DNA of 64,000 nt from an uncultured Bryobacterales bacterium (lineage in GTDB: Bacteria > Acidobacteriota > Terriglobia > Bryobacterales > UBA6623): contig OX638379.1 of assembly GCA_951813605.1 (NCBI GenBank), positions 1,374,471-1,438,470 of the forward strand, in the 5' to 3' direction. Positions 1 through 8,183 of the stretch are shown piece by piece. The notes below the pieces were generated by a model. That model did not search any database. It was not told the DNA's origin and saw nothing but the letters and a program-made list of their open reading frames with translations. How positions within the stretch are numbered: the first letter of the stretch is position 1; each line of letters starts with the position of its first letter. Made by a program: the position numbers and the translations under genes.

Positions 1-16
1 TTTGTTCGATATTTGG

Positions 17-40
17 TATAATTCCTTTAGGTGCAGGAGG
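17..40 (+). promoter_or_regulatory. Transposase -10 box and Shine-Dalgarno
   Basis: A perfect TATAAT lies at 17-22 and an AGGAGG at 35-40, ten bases before the ATG at 51. The matching -35 box would fall at or before the window edge and cannot be judged. The strong ribosome-binding site fixes the transposase start. Confidence 0.5.
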
Positions 41-50
41 ATCGTGTCCC

Positions 51-1010
51 ATGACGAACGAGAGATTCCAGAGTTGGCTGGCGGGGTTGGACCGCTTATC
101 AGAAGCGCAGTGGTGGCAACTCGAGCAGGCCGTGCAAGAGCGCAGCGAAGGGGCTGCGGCGGTGGCCGCGATTGAACTGCAAATTGACGCCCAGCGGCGC
201 TGTCGGCACAGCCAGGCCGGCGGGGCAGTGCGCCGCGGCAAGACGCGCGGGTTGCGCCGCTACAGTTGCAAGCAGTGCGGCAAGACGTTCAATGCCTTGA
301 GCGGCACGGCGCTGTCTGGATTGCATCACAAGGAGCGCTGGCTGGCGTTGGGGCGCTCATTGGTGGAGCGGGAATCGGTCCGGCAGTCGGCGCAGCGCTG
401 CGGGGTGGCGGTCACGACCGCGTTTCGCTGGCGGCATCGCTTCATGGCGCAGGCGGGACAGTTGGCGGGGCGGCTGGAAGGGCTGGTGGAAGCGGACGAA
501 ACGTATGTGCTGGAGAGCCGCAAGGGGGAGCGGAAGCTAGAACGGAAGGCCCGGCGGCGGGGCGGGCGGGCCCGGCAGCGGGGCCTGTCCAAGCAGCAGG
601 TGCCGGTGCTGCTGGCCGCCGCGCGCGGGGGCGCGACCGCGGGCCAAGTGCTGAAGAGAGTGAGCCAGGCGAGTTTGCAGGCCGCGCTGGAGCCGCTGCT
701 GGCCAGCGACGCGGTGCTGCTGAGCGACGGTGGTCGAGCGTATCCGGGCTGTGCCCGGCGGCTGGGGGTCCAGCACGAGGCGGTGAACGTGTCGGCGGGC
801 ATGCGGGTGCGCGGGAGCTATCACATCCAAACGGTGAACAATCGGCACCAACAATTGAAAGCGTTTCTGCAACCGTTTCGGGGGGTAGCGACGAAGTACT
901 TGGACAGCTACCTGCGCTGGTTTCAGCAGGTCGGATTAGTGCGAGAGGCGTCCCCTCGTAGCTGCTTGGTGGCCTCAATGACACCCCAATGCATACGTTT
1001 CGCTAATTGA
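51..1010 (+). CDS. IS1595/ISXO2-like transposase
   Basis: A DDE-type transposase of 319 residues, predicted to cut and join the ends of its own insertion sequence. The N-terminal third holds a zinc-ribbon-like segment (CKQCGKTF near residue 75) whose first ligand pair looks degenerate (C-R-H instead of C-x-x-C). It is followed by a helix-turn-helix-like stretch around residues 100-130. The ISXO2-like catalytic core follows: EADETY (first Asp, about residue 147), LSDGGRAY (second Asp, about 225) and a VNNRHQQLK segment near 265 that supplies the third position, as Asn/His rather than Glu in this family. Length is normal for the family. The start has a strong AGGAGG ten bases upstream. The ORF is intact, so it may be active. 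Family assignment is from motifs I recognise; the exact IS is unknown. Confidence 0.85.
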   Translation: MTNERFQSWLAGLDRLSEAQWWQLEQAVQERSEGAAAVAAIELQIDAQRRCRHSQAGGAVRRGKTRGLRRYSCKQCGKTFNALSGTALSGLHHKERWLALGRSLVERESVRQSAQRCGVAVTTAFRWRHRFMAQAGQLAGRLEGLVEADETYVLESRKGERKLERKARRRGGRARQRGLSKQQVPVLLAAARGGATAGQVLKRVSQASLQAALEPLLASDAVLLSDGGRAYPGCARRLGVQHEAVNVSAGMRVRGSYHIQTVNNRHQQLKAFLQPFRGVATKYLDSYLRWFQQVGLVREASPRSCLVASMTPQCIRFAN

Positions 1011-1079
1011 GCCATTCAGAAACTTCAGCTTTGACGCGGTGTAGTGCAGGTATCGGTGATCTTGCCAATCTAGGGTTCG

Positions 1080-2304
1080 ATGCTACGGCGCCCATTGCTC
1101 GACGACCAGCTCAAGGGGAAGAAGCAAGCCACCCGCAAGCCGCTGTTGGTTGATGGAGCCCTCCAAGTTGGCAAGACGTATCTGATCGAGCAGATCTTCG
1201 GGCAAGGACATTTCCGGAACGTGCACCCGCTCGATTTCCGAAAGGAGCCAGGACCGGAGCGCATATTCGCTGACACTCTCGAGCCCCGCTCCCTCCTCTT
1301 AAACATCGAGTTGCAATCGGGAAATCATACAGACCTCGCGCACGATCTGAACTTCTTCGACGAGGTGGGAGACTGCCAGGGCGCGCTTGACTCGCTCAAG
1401 GACTTTGCCGAGTCCTGCCCTCAAGCATTTGTCTGCGCCACAGGCTCCAACATCGCGCTGCTCGACTCGTTTCCAGTCGGGCTAGTGCGAACGCTTGAAC
1501 TGTTCCCATTGTGCATTGAGGGGCTTCTCGTGGCCCGGGCAGGCGAGCGCTCTTGGACGCATTCCGCAACGGAATCTGCGGACCGCCAGTCCACCAACAC
1601 CTCTGGTCCCAGCTGCTTGACTACTATTTCGTCGGGATCGGGTCACACACTACGAACGAGACTTCGGCAAGTACGCCGGGAAGCTTCACGCGCAACACAT
1701 CGGAGCGGTGTTTTTGAACGTGCCACGCCAACTAGCCTCCAGCCAGGACGGCTCCATGCGTCGGTTCCGTTTCAAGGGTGTCGTCGTGCGTTAGCGCGGC
1801 TACCAGGTCCTGTCAGGCCCGATAGAGTGGCTTCACGCTGCGAAGCTCGTGCGAACGTGCTTTCCGATCAACGGTGAGCCGCCTCTGCCGCTGGTGGCGT
1901 GGGCGCGACACAACATCTTCAAGCTGAATATGTTCGATGTCGGGCTGCTCGGGCACATGCTGTGCATGGCTTGCGAGCACCAACGCACCCAAGGCGTCGC
2001 CTGCAAGGGGTATATCGCGGAGAACTTCGTCCCAAACGAATTGAGTGTTCGAGTGGCATATCCTACGTTTGGCTGGCAACAAGGGAGGGCGGAGGTGGAA
2101 TTCATTCACCGTTGCACGAATGGCGAGGTCATTCCAGTGGAGGCAAAGAGCGGCGCGCGAACCGGTGCTCGCGGCCTCCGCTCGTTTCTAGATCGATTCA
2201 GTCCCAGTCGGGCGGCAAAGCTGGTGGCGAGCCCTGGCAGGGATAAGAGGGGCGGGCTACAGACCTGGCCCCTGTATGAAGCGCGGTTCCTGAGCGATCT
2301 GTAG
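1080..2304 (+). pseudogene. Decayed AAA (AAA_14)/DUF4143 ATPase
   Basis: Remnant of an ATP-binding protein of the AAA_14 plus DUF4143 type, often found in mobile or stress-related contexts but of unclear function. The 5' part (1080 to about 1545) encodes a near-canonical P-loop, GALQVGKTYL, and FVCATGSNIALL, equivalent to the usual sensor segment. Similarity then moves to another frame (from about 1547, encoding DAFRNGICGPP and LLDYYFVG) and to a third frame from about 1669, encoding KYAGKLHAQHIG, FRFKGVVV and, after an in-frame TAG at 1792-1794, the DUF4143 C-terminus (FKLNMFDVGLLG, KGYIAENFV, IPVEAKSG). Two frameshifts and one stop make a functional protein very unlikely. It lies just downstream of the IS1595-like element. 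Confidence 0.8.
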
Positions 2305-2684
2305 CGCATAAAGTGACTGGTTGCGAAGATGCGTAGGGGCGCTCGTTGGCTACTCGATGTCGCGCCGAACGAGGTTGCAGAGTTGGTAGCAGTAGCGGGC
2401 CTCGCGACCGAGAGCGCCCCTCGATGCAACCGCGCCAAGCTAAACGAGCCTTGGTGCCGACGGACACCACGGCCCGAACCGACACTTGCCAGAGCTAGTA
2501 GGTCAAGACCTCCGGGACCTAAGCTAGAGCACTTCTCCAATGTCTTGTTCTTCTGGACAAAAGGATGACGTGTACGAGAGGCCTTGAAGCCCGGGCAGCG
2601 ACCGCATCTTGACAAGCTCGCTTTAGGGTGGTATTCGTTAATCGCCCGAAGAACTGTGTTTCGGGGGGAGAGGAGGAAAAACAC
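2305..2684. other. Intergenic, no gene seen
   Basis: A 79-codon open frame at 2329-2568 has no recognisable motif, no Shine-Dalgarno and skewed arginine/proline composition, so I do not call it a gene. The only supported content is the candidate promoter and ribosome-binding site for the receptor gene that follows. Confidence 0.5.
2609..2637 (+). promoter_or_regulatory. Candidate promoter for Oar-like receptor
   Basis: A perfect TTGACA at 2609-2614 is followed, after a 17-base spacer, by TATTCG at 2632-2637, which keeps TAT of the -10 consensus. Transcription would start near 2644, leaving a leader of about 40 bases that carries AGGAGG at 2671-2676, eight bases before the ATG at 2685. Confidence 0.45.
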
Positions 2685-5600
2685 ATGATGCGAATTGTCA
2701 ATATTTTGGCACTCGCCCTTGTTCTCTGTCTGTTCATGCCGCTGAGCCAGGCTCAGACTACGCAGGGACAGATCAACGGCCGCGTCACGGACACTTCTGG
2801 CGCCATGATTCCAGGTGCTGAGATCGAAGTAGCGAACCCATCCACGGGTGTCATCCTGAGTGTCGCCGCGAATGAGGTGGGATCTTACGTTCTTTACGTA
2901 CCATTTGGCACTTACGAGGTCCGCGTGTCCTCGCTGGGCTTTGGGACGAAAGTCACCACTGGCGTGCTGGTGACGACGGCATCGGAGACTACGGTAGATG
3001 TCGAGCTTGATGTTGAAGCGGTGGCTGAGCAGGTCAGCGTGACCGCTGCGCTGGCGCAACTCGAGACGAGTGACACTACGATCGGCGCGGCAATCGAGGA
3101 AAACCTCATGCGCCACGCCCCAATTCCAGTCCAAGGGCAAAAGCGCCGACCGTATCAGTACATCTCGCTTTCACCGGGTGTAAACAACACCAACGGCCGC
3201 GGCAACGTCGCCGGATCGCGAACACTCAACACGGTCATCATGCTGGACGGCCTTTCTACGGAAACTACAAACAACGGAGTCGGAGAGCAGGCGACCGGTA
3301 CGGAACCCAGCGTGGAAGCGATCGGCGAGTACAAGCTCCTTCTAAGCAACACGTCCGCAGAGTACGGAAGGACCAGCGGCGGCCTAATCACCTACGCCAC
3401 CAAGTCCGGAACCAACGATTTTCACGGCTCGGTCTGGAACTTCCACAACAACTCGTTCTTGAATGCGCGTCCGTGGCAGGCCGCGGAAAGAGCAAATAGC
3501 CGCAACAACGAGTTTGGCGTGGCCGCCGGCGGACCGGTCGTCATCCCGAAGGTCTACAACGGACGCAACAAGACATTCTTCTGGTCGACTCTGGCGTACT
3601 ACCGGCAGAGCGCAACCGGCAGTGCGACCAACTTCCTGACTGTGCCGACTGCCGCAATGCGCAGCGGAGACTTCTCCGACCCCGCGCTCAACCAGCTATA
3701 TGACCGGAAAGACCGGTTCACGGACGCGGATAACCAAGTGCGGTTCCAGCCGTTCGTCAATAACCAGATCCCGATAAGCAGGCAGAGCCGGGTAAGTGCG
3801 AACGTGATGCAGCTCCTGCCGCTTCCCAATGCCCGTGACACTCCGGAACTCAACCACCTCGGCAGCGTCTCGAGCACGTACACGCCTTGGGACTTGACCA
3901 CCAAGATCGACCACCAATTCAACGAAAATCACCGGATGTCGGCATTCTATATGTACGGTACGGCACCCCGCATATCGACCGACCCCGGCGGCATTTTGGA
4001 CGACACCTTCGGAAGGACCGGGTTCAACTCTTTCCAGCGTCTCAGAGCGGACTACTCCTGGGTGCAGAGCCCGACCATCGTTCACCAGGTATTGTTCGGG
4101 TTCAACTACCAGGAAAATGGCTTGGAGCAGAACAATTTCGGCCAAGGGCTCTCAAGCCAGCTTGGCCTCGCCGGCATGCCTAGCAACGAGTGTCCTTGGA
4201 TTCAGTTGGCTCGCGCATCAAGCTTTGGCGTCTCGATCTGCGCGAATCCTCCATCCAACAAGGAATCCAAGCTGATTCCGAACTGGGCCTACAGCACGCT
4301 TTGGAACAAGGGCCTGCACACCATCAAGTTCGGTTACCAGGGTCAGTTCTGGCGAATCAACCGCCATGATCAAGGCGGCGCTGCAGGCGGCCTGTCTGTC
4401 GGAGCGGCTGGGACTTACTTGTTCGGAGTTTCCGAAGGGAATCTCGGTAGCGAAACAAAGGATACCAATGGCAGCGGCGGTTTCCATCTGGCCGACTTCT
4501 ACTTGGGGCTGCCAAACTTCGTCGGTACTGCAGCGGGCCTGGCGCTCGAAGAGAGAGAGGCATACCATGCCATCTATGTGCAAGACGACTGGAAGGTCTT
4601 GCCGAAGCTGACTCTAAACCTCGGTTTGCGCTGGGACCTCCAGTTCCCATTCAAGGAGAACAAAGGACAATTCTCGGGATTCGACGAGCGGCTGGAGAAC
4701 CCGGGCGTCACGGGCTACCGCGGGGCGATCGAGTTCTATGGCATGGCACAAGGTGCGAACGGCAAGCTGCGCGTCGGTGAGCCCACTTGGGGCAACTTCG
4801 GTCCGCGCCTTGGCTTGGCCTACCAGCTCACAGACAAGCTGGTATTTCGAGCTGGCGCCGGCGTCCAGTACATGGCCATCCAGGACACGAATGTCAGATT
4901 TGTCAACCGAGCCGGCCACGAGGCTCGTGGCAACCCGCCGCCGAGGCAGGATCCATACGACACCTACTACGAATGGGACAATGGTTTCCCCGCCTCGCAG
5001 TTGGGGACGCCCCCCTTTGTTGATCCGGCCTTCCTGAACAACCAGTCTTTCACCAACTGGATGAACCCGCGCACGATCGGGACACCTCCCGTCCTGTACA
5101 TGATCACCGGCGGATTCCAGCGACAGTTTGGTGACTGGGTCATGGAAACGACCTTCTATTCGAACATGGGTCGCAACAACCATGACCACGAGCGCATCAA
5201 CGACCTGCACCCGGATTACTGGCACCTCGGCCCGCTCCTCAACTTGCAGATGAGCGATCCTGCAGTCGCCGCTGCCGGCTTCGGCAAGCCGTACCCTGAG
5301 TTCCCCGATACACTTCCGTTGCACCGCGCTCTGCGGCGATTCCCGCAGTTCAGTAACATTTCGAACGACGCGGGGATCAACACGGGGATGAACTACAACG
5401 CCTTCATGCTGAAGGCCACGAAGCGCTATTCGAACGGGCTCTCGTTTCTGGGCCACTGGACGGTCGCTAAGCAGTTGGGGGATGTTGACTGGGCTCCGGG
5501 CGCGTTTGGCAGCAACACACGGAACTCTTACAACCGGAAGCTCGACAAGAGGATCAATCGCTACGACACCACCCACCGCGCAGTGTTCAATTACTCGTAC

Positions 5601-6182
5601 GATCTCCCGTTCGGCCCAGGGCAGAGATGGGGCGGGAACAGTCTCTTCAGCAAGTACGTGCTGGGCGGGTGGACGGTCTCTGGCGTCCAAGAGTACGTCA
5701 ACGGCTTCCCGATCTCGACAAGCGGCGGTTTGTCGGTGGGAATCCCGGGCGGCATCAGCAATCTTGCAGACCGGGCGGCGGATGTCCCGTGGAGAAGCTC
5801 AATCGGCTGCGGCGACATGGTGTTCGGCGATCCCTCGCGAAACTTCATTCTTAACGCGGGAAATCCGTCGCAAGTCGCTGCGAATCGACCGCAGGCCTGG
5901 ATTCCTCCGGGAGACTACGTCGAGGGCAATGCGCCCGAGGTCGACCAGGAGGCCCGCCAGTGTCCCAACTTGAACGAAGACTTCTCTATCGTCAAGCGGT
6001 TCCCCATCTTCGAGGGTGTGAGGCTTCAGATTGGCGCGGATTGCTTCAACTGCCTGAATCGGCACCGTTGGATCGCGGGCCGCTTCGGCAACAACATCAA
6101 CAGCTCGGGTTTCGGGCGAATCGTGCCGGCACAACCCAAAGGACCGCGCACGATTCAGCTCCGCATGCGAATCGAGTGGTGA
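2685..6182 (+). CDS. Oar-like TonB-dependent outer-membrane receptor
   Basis: Outer-membrane beta-barrel receptor of about 1165 residues. In Acidobacteriota this family is thought to import or bind large ligands using TonB energy; the ligand is unknown. The frame is open from a GTG at 2628, but the ATG at 2685 is preferred because AGGAGG stands eight bases before it and a clean signal peptide follows (about 23 residues, ending LSQAQ). After cleavage come a carboxypeptidase-regulatory-like Ig fold (INGRVTDTSGAMIPGAEIEV, residues 30-115), a plug with the motif TVIMLDGLSTETT and SAEYGRTSGG (about residues 140-270), then the barrel, which ends in LRMRIEW with a terminal aromatic residue as expected for BAM recognition. 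It converges with the CRTAC1-like gene at 6323 across a strong hairpin. No degradation is seen. Confidence 0.9.
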   Translation: MMRIVNILALALVLCLFMPLSQAQTTQGQINGRVTDTSGAMIPGAEIEVANPSTGVILSVAANEVGSYVLYVPFGTYEVRVSSLGFGTKVTTGVLVTTASETTVDVELDVEAVAEQVSVTAALAQLETSDTTIGAAIEENLMRHAPIPVQGQKRRPYQYISLSPGVNNTNGRGNVAGSRTLNTVIMLDGLSTETTNNGVGEQATGTEPSVEAIGEYKLLLSNTSAEYGRTSGGLITYATKSGTNDFHGSVWNFHNNSFLNARPWQAAERANSRNNEFGVAAGGPVVIPKVYNGRNKTFFWSTLAYYRQSATGSATNFLTVPTAAMRSGDFSDPALNQLYDRKDRFTDADNQVRFQPFVNNQIPISRQSRVSANVMQLLPLPNARDTPELNHLGSVSSTYTPWDLTTKIDHQFNENHRMSAFYMYGTAPRISTDPGGILDDTFGRTGFNSFQRLRADYSWVQSPTIVHQVLFGFNYQENGLEQNNFGQGLSSQLGLAGMPSNECPWIQLARASSFGVSICANPPSNKESKLIPNWAYSTLWNKGLHTIKFGYQGQFWRINRHDQGGAAGGLSVGAAGTYLFGVSEGNLGSETKDTNGSGGFHLADFYLGLPNFVGTAAGLALEEREAYHAIYVQDDWKVLPKLTLNLGLRWDLQFPFKENKGQFSGFDERLENPGVTGYRGAIEFYGMAQGANGKLRVGEPTWGNFGPRLGLAYQLTDKLVFRAGAGVQYMAIQDTNVRFVNRAGHEARGNPPPRQDPYDTYYEWDNGFPASQLGTPPFVDPAFLNNQSFTNWMNPRTIGTPPVLYMITGGFQRQFGDWVMETTFYSNMGRNNHDHERINDLHPDYWHLGPLLNLQMSDPAVAAAGFGKPYPEFPDTLPLHRALRRFPQFSNISNDAGINTGMNYNAFMLKATKRYSNGLSFLGHWTVAKQLGDVDWAPGAFGSNTRNSYNRKLDKRINRYDTTHRAVFNYSYDLPFGPGQRWGGNSLFSKYVLGGWTVSGVQEYVNGFPISTSGGLSVGIPGGISNLADRAADVPWRSSIGCGDMVFGDPSRNFILNAGNPSQVAANRPQAWIPPGDYVEGNAPEVDQEARQCPNLNEDFSIVKRFPIFEGVRLQIGADCFNCLNRHRWIAGRFGNNINSSGFGRIVPAQPKGPRTIQLRMRIEW

Positions 6183-6214
6183 GCGCCCTCTGATTCAGGG
6201 CTGACTACGACAGC

Positions 6215-6247
6215 CGGGCCCCGCGGCTTGCTAAGCCGCGGGGCCCG
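6215..6247. terminator. Bidirectional hairpin terminator
   Basis: A perfect 15-base-pair inverted repeat (CGGGCCCCGCGGCTT at 6215-6229 and its complement at 6233-6247) encloses a three-base loop. TTCTCTT follows on the plus strand. It lies between two convergent genes, so it probably ends transcription from both. It is the strongest terminator-like structure I found in the window. Confidence 0.75.
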
Positions 6248-6256
6248 TTCTCTTGG

Positions 6257-6274
6257 GTGCCACGCACGTGGCAC
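6257..6274. repeat. 8-bp inverted repeat, 2-base centre
   Basis: GTGCCACG at 6257-6264 and CGTGGCAC at 6267-6274 are perfect complements around CA. The site is just beyond the terminator and before the 3' end of the leftward gene. It may extend the terminator or bind a protein; nothing decides between these. Confidence 0.4.
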
Positions 6275-6322
6275 GTCGCGATTGCCGGGCTTCTCGCACC
6301 ATCCGAACCACGACGGCAATCC

Positions 6323-8092
6323 TTACCTGCTGCTATTGCCAAATCTCTCGCCGCGCACGATACCGTTGCCTTCTTCGATGTACACAAGCTGATCGGCATC
6401 GACATTCCGAACGTCCTCGACTCCCCCGTTCGGCCAATGGATGCGGATCAAGGAGACTCCCGTCGCCCGACCCAGTCCGAAATGCAGCCGAAAGTCGCTG
6501 ACGGACAGATAGCTGTCCTGGCTATGCACTTCCTGAGTTTGTACGGTTCTTCCTGATTGCACGAACACCCGCGCGCCGATGGCAGTGCGGTTGGACCGAG
6601 TGCCCGAGAGCTTCACTTTCAGCCAATGGTTGCCCGAGCTCGAATCGGCCCGGATGAGCGAAGGGGGCTCGTTCGTGTTCATTACGAGGATATCCATGTC
6701 GCCGTCGTTATCGAAGTCACCGAATGCGCAGCCGCGGCTCGAGTGCAACGCCGTCACCCCCGGCCCGCATTCCTCGGTGACATTCGCAAACGACCCGTTT
6801 CCCAGGTTGCGGTAAAGAAATCGCGGCCCCTTGTAGGGATAGTCCGGGTTGACCGCTTCGACTTCCGGATACACGCTCCCTGTGACAAAAAAGAGGTCCG
6901 GTCGCCCGTCGCTGTCAAAGTCGACGAATCCGACGCCCCATTCAAGGTGCCGCGTGCTCGTCCGCAAGCCCGCTGCGGTTGATTCATCCGTGAAGTATGC
7001 TTGGCCGTCGTTGCGGTACAAGCCCGGAATGTCGTCCGCGAAGTGCGTCTTGACGATGTCAAGATTGCCGTCGGAGTTGTAGTCGCCTATTGCGAGACCC
7101 ATGCCTGCTTGGGCGACGCCGTCCGGGCTGTAGGCGAGCCCACGTTCGGCCGCGACATCGCTGAATGTGCCGTCCTGGTTGTTGCGGAAGAGGATGCTCG
7201 GGCTCGAGTCGCAGGCGACGTAAAGATCCTGCCAGCCGTCGCCGTTGTAGTCGGTTGCCATGACCGTGAGCCCGAACCCCGTCGCGTCGAGAATTTGCGC
7301 CTGCTCAGTGACCTCGGTAAACGAGCCGTCCCCGTTATTCCGATAAAGCACGTTCGATCCCTCTTGCAGTCCTTGAGGTCCGTACGCGACGGGAACGCCC
7401 TTCCACGTGGTGCGGCCCTTCGGGGGCAGATTCTTCAGGCTGTCGGCGCCAATGTAAGTGGAGACGAACAGATCGAGGTTCCCGTCTCGGTTGTGGTCAA
7501 AGAACGTGCATCCGGTGTGCCACCGCCTCGGGTCGCCGCCGACTCCCGCTTCCTCCGTCACGTCCCTGAAGGTGCCGTCGCCATTGTTCCGATACAGGAC
7601 GTTCGCGCCTCGGTAGGTGATGAACAGATCGTCGAAGCCGTCGTTGTTGTAGTCGCCGATGCAAACGCCGTTCGCCCAGCCGGTGCGAATCAGCCCGGCC
7701 TCCTTGGTGACGTCGGAAAACGTTCCGTCCCGATTGTTCTTGTAAAGGCGGTTCGTCGCGATCTCGCCGCCCGGAATGCCGCTTCGCCTCGACCCATTGA
7801 GCAACAGAATGTCTAGCCAGCCGTCATGGTCATAGTCGAAGAACGCGACGCCGCAACCGTTCGCTTCCGAAATGTAGTCGGAACTAGCGGCCTCGCCGTA
7901 GTAGACCGTCCGTGTCAAGCCGGCCTCGGCCGCCACGTCGACAAACCGAACGGGATAGCCGCCCGGCCTCGGACCCCGATCTAGGGCAGGAGCTTGGTCA
8001 GGCTGCGCGTCGTCACGCTGGCCCCTCGCTGGTGTCCCGAGGAAGGCGCTCCAAAAGGGGAGCCGTAGGAGCTGCCGCCGCGTCACGGTCAC
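6323..8092 (-). CDS. Secreted CRTAC1-like FG-GAP / ASPIC-UnbV protein (copy A)
   Basis: A 589-residue exported protein, start GTG, opening with a twin-arginine-like signal (TRRQLLRLPFW). The body is an FG-GAP/VCBS propeller with about seven calcium-type loops (for example DYDHDGWLD, DYNNDGFDD, DFDNDGDMD), ending in an ASPIC/UnbV domain at about residues 495-575 (SNRTAIGARV, LHFGLG, IRIHWPNGG). Such proteins are abundant in Acidobacteriota, Planctomycetes and relatives; their function is not established, though binding of surface polymers or proteins is plausible. It is most similar to copy B at 10894-12657, especially in the last third. Unlike copies B and C it lacks the cysteine pair around the WKG..V..GP.GL segment (here T and Y). 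It is divergent from the ankyrin gene. Confidence 0.88.
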   Translation of the reverse strand: MTVTRRQLLRLPFWSAFLGTPARGQRDDAQPDQAPALDRGPRPGGYPVRFVDVAAEAGLTRTVYYGEAASSDYISEANGCGVAFFDYDHDGWLDILLLNGSRRSGIPGGEIATNRLYKNNRDGTFSDVTKEAGLIRTGWANGVCIGDYNNDGFDDLFITYRGANVLYRNNGDGTFRDVTEEAGVGGDPRRWHTGCTFFDHNRDGNLDLFVSTYIGADSLKNLPPKGRTTWKGVPVAYGPQGLQEGSNVLYRNNGDGSFTEVTEQAQILDATGFGLTVMATDYNGDGWQDLYVACDSSPSILFRNNQDGTFSDVAAERGLAYSPDGVAQAGMGLAIGDYNSDGNLDIVKTHFADDIPGLYRNDGQAYFTDESTAAGLRTSTRHLEWGVGFVDFDSDGRPDLFFVTGSVYPEVEAVNPDYPYKGPRFLYRNLGNGSFANVTEECGPGVTALHSSRGCAFGDFDNDGDMDILVMNTNEPPSLIRADSSSGNHWLKVKLSGTRSNRTAIGARVFVQSGRTVQTQEVHSQDSYLSVSDFRLHFGLGRATGVSLIRIHWPNGGVEDVRNVDADQLVYIEEGNGIVRGERFGNSSR

Positions 8093-8110
8093 TGCGTGCT
8101 GGGGCTATAC

Positions 8111-8134
8111 CTTGCGGGGGGTACCCGCCCCAAG
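8111..8134. promoter_or_regulatory. 24-bp imperfect palindrome between divergent genes
   Basis: Half-sites CTTGCGGGGGGT (8111-8122) and ACCCGCCCCAAG (8123-8134) match as inverted repeats at 10 of 12 positions, centred on GTAC. It sits in the 91-base gap between the CRTAC1 copy A gene (start 8092, leftward) and the ankyrin gene (start 8184, rightward). The position and symmetry suit an operator for a dimeric regulator controlling both genes; this is inference. Confidence 0.4.
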
Positions 8135-8183
8135 CGAGAATCATGGCATATCTTAGCGAAGGGGCTGCTCCCTTTCCGGTCCA

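Larger units (their letters stand above)
1..1010 (+). mobile_element. Insertion sequence, IS1595-like (left end outside window)
   Basis: The single recognisable component is the transposase at 51-1010. The left terminal repeat would lie before base 1, and no matching right terminal inverted repeat could be identified in 1011-1079, so the boundaries are not defined. The element abuts a decayed ATPase gene, which fits a patch of the genome under relaxed selection. Confidence 0.6.

Noticed and set aside
2106..3140. A 344-codon reverse-strand open frame
   Set aside because: It lies antisense to the decayed ATPase and the receptor start, has no ribosome-binding site or motif, and is explained by GC-rich codon structure on the other strand.
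4614..5690. A 358-codon reverse-strand open frame
   Set aside because: Antisense to the well-supported Oar-like receptor; its sequence is rich in Val/Arg repeats typical of shadow frames.
7001..7816. A 271-codon forward frame inside a leftward gene
   Set aside because: It is the complement of the repeated FG-GAP calcium loops of the CRTAC1-like copy A; the apparent repeats (VVVVVG-like) come from the coding strand.
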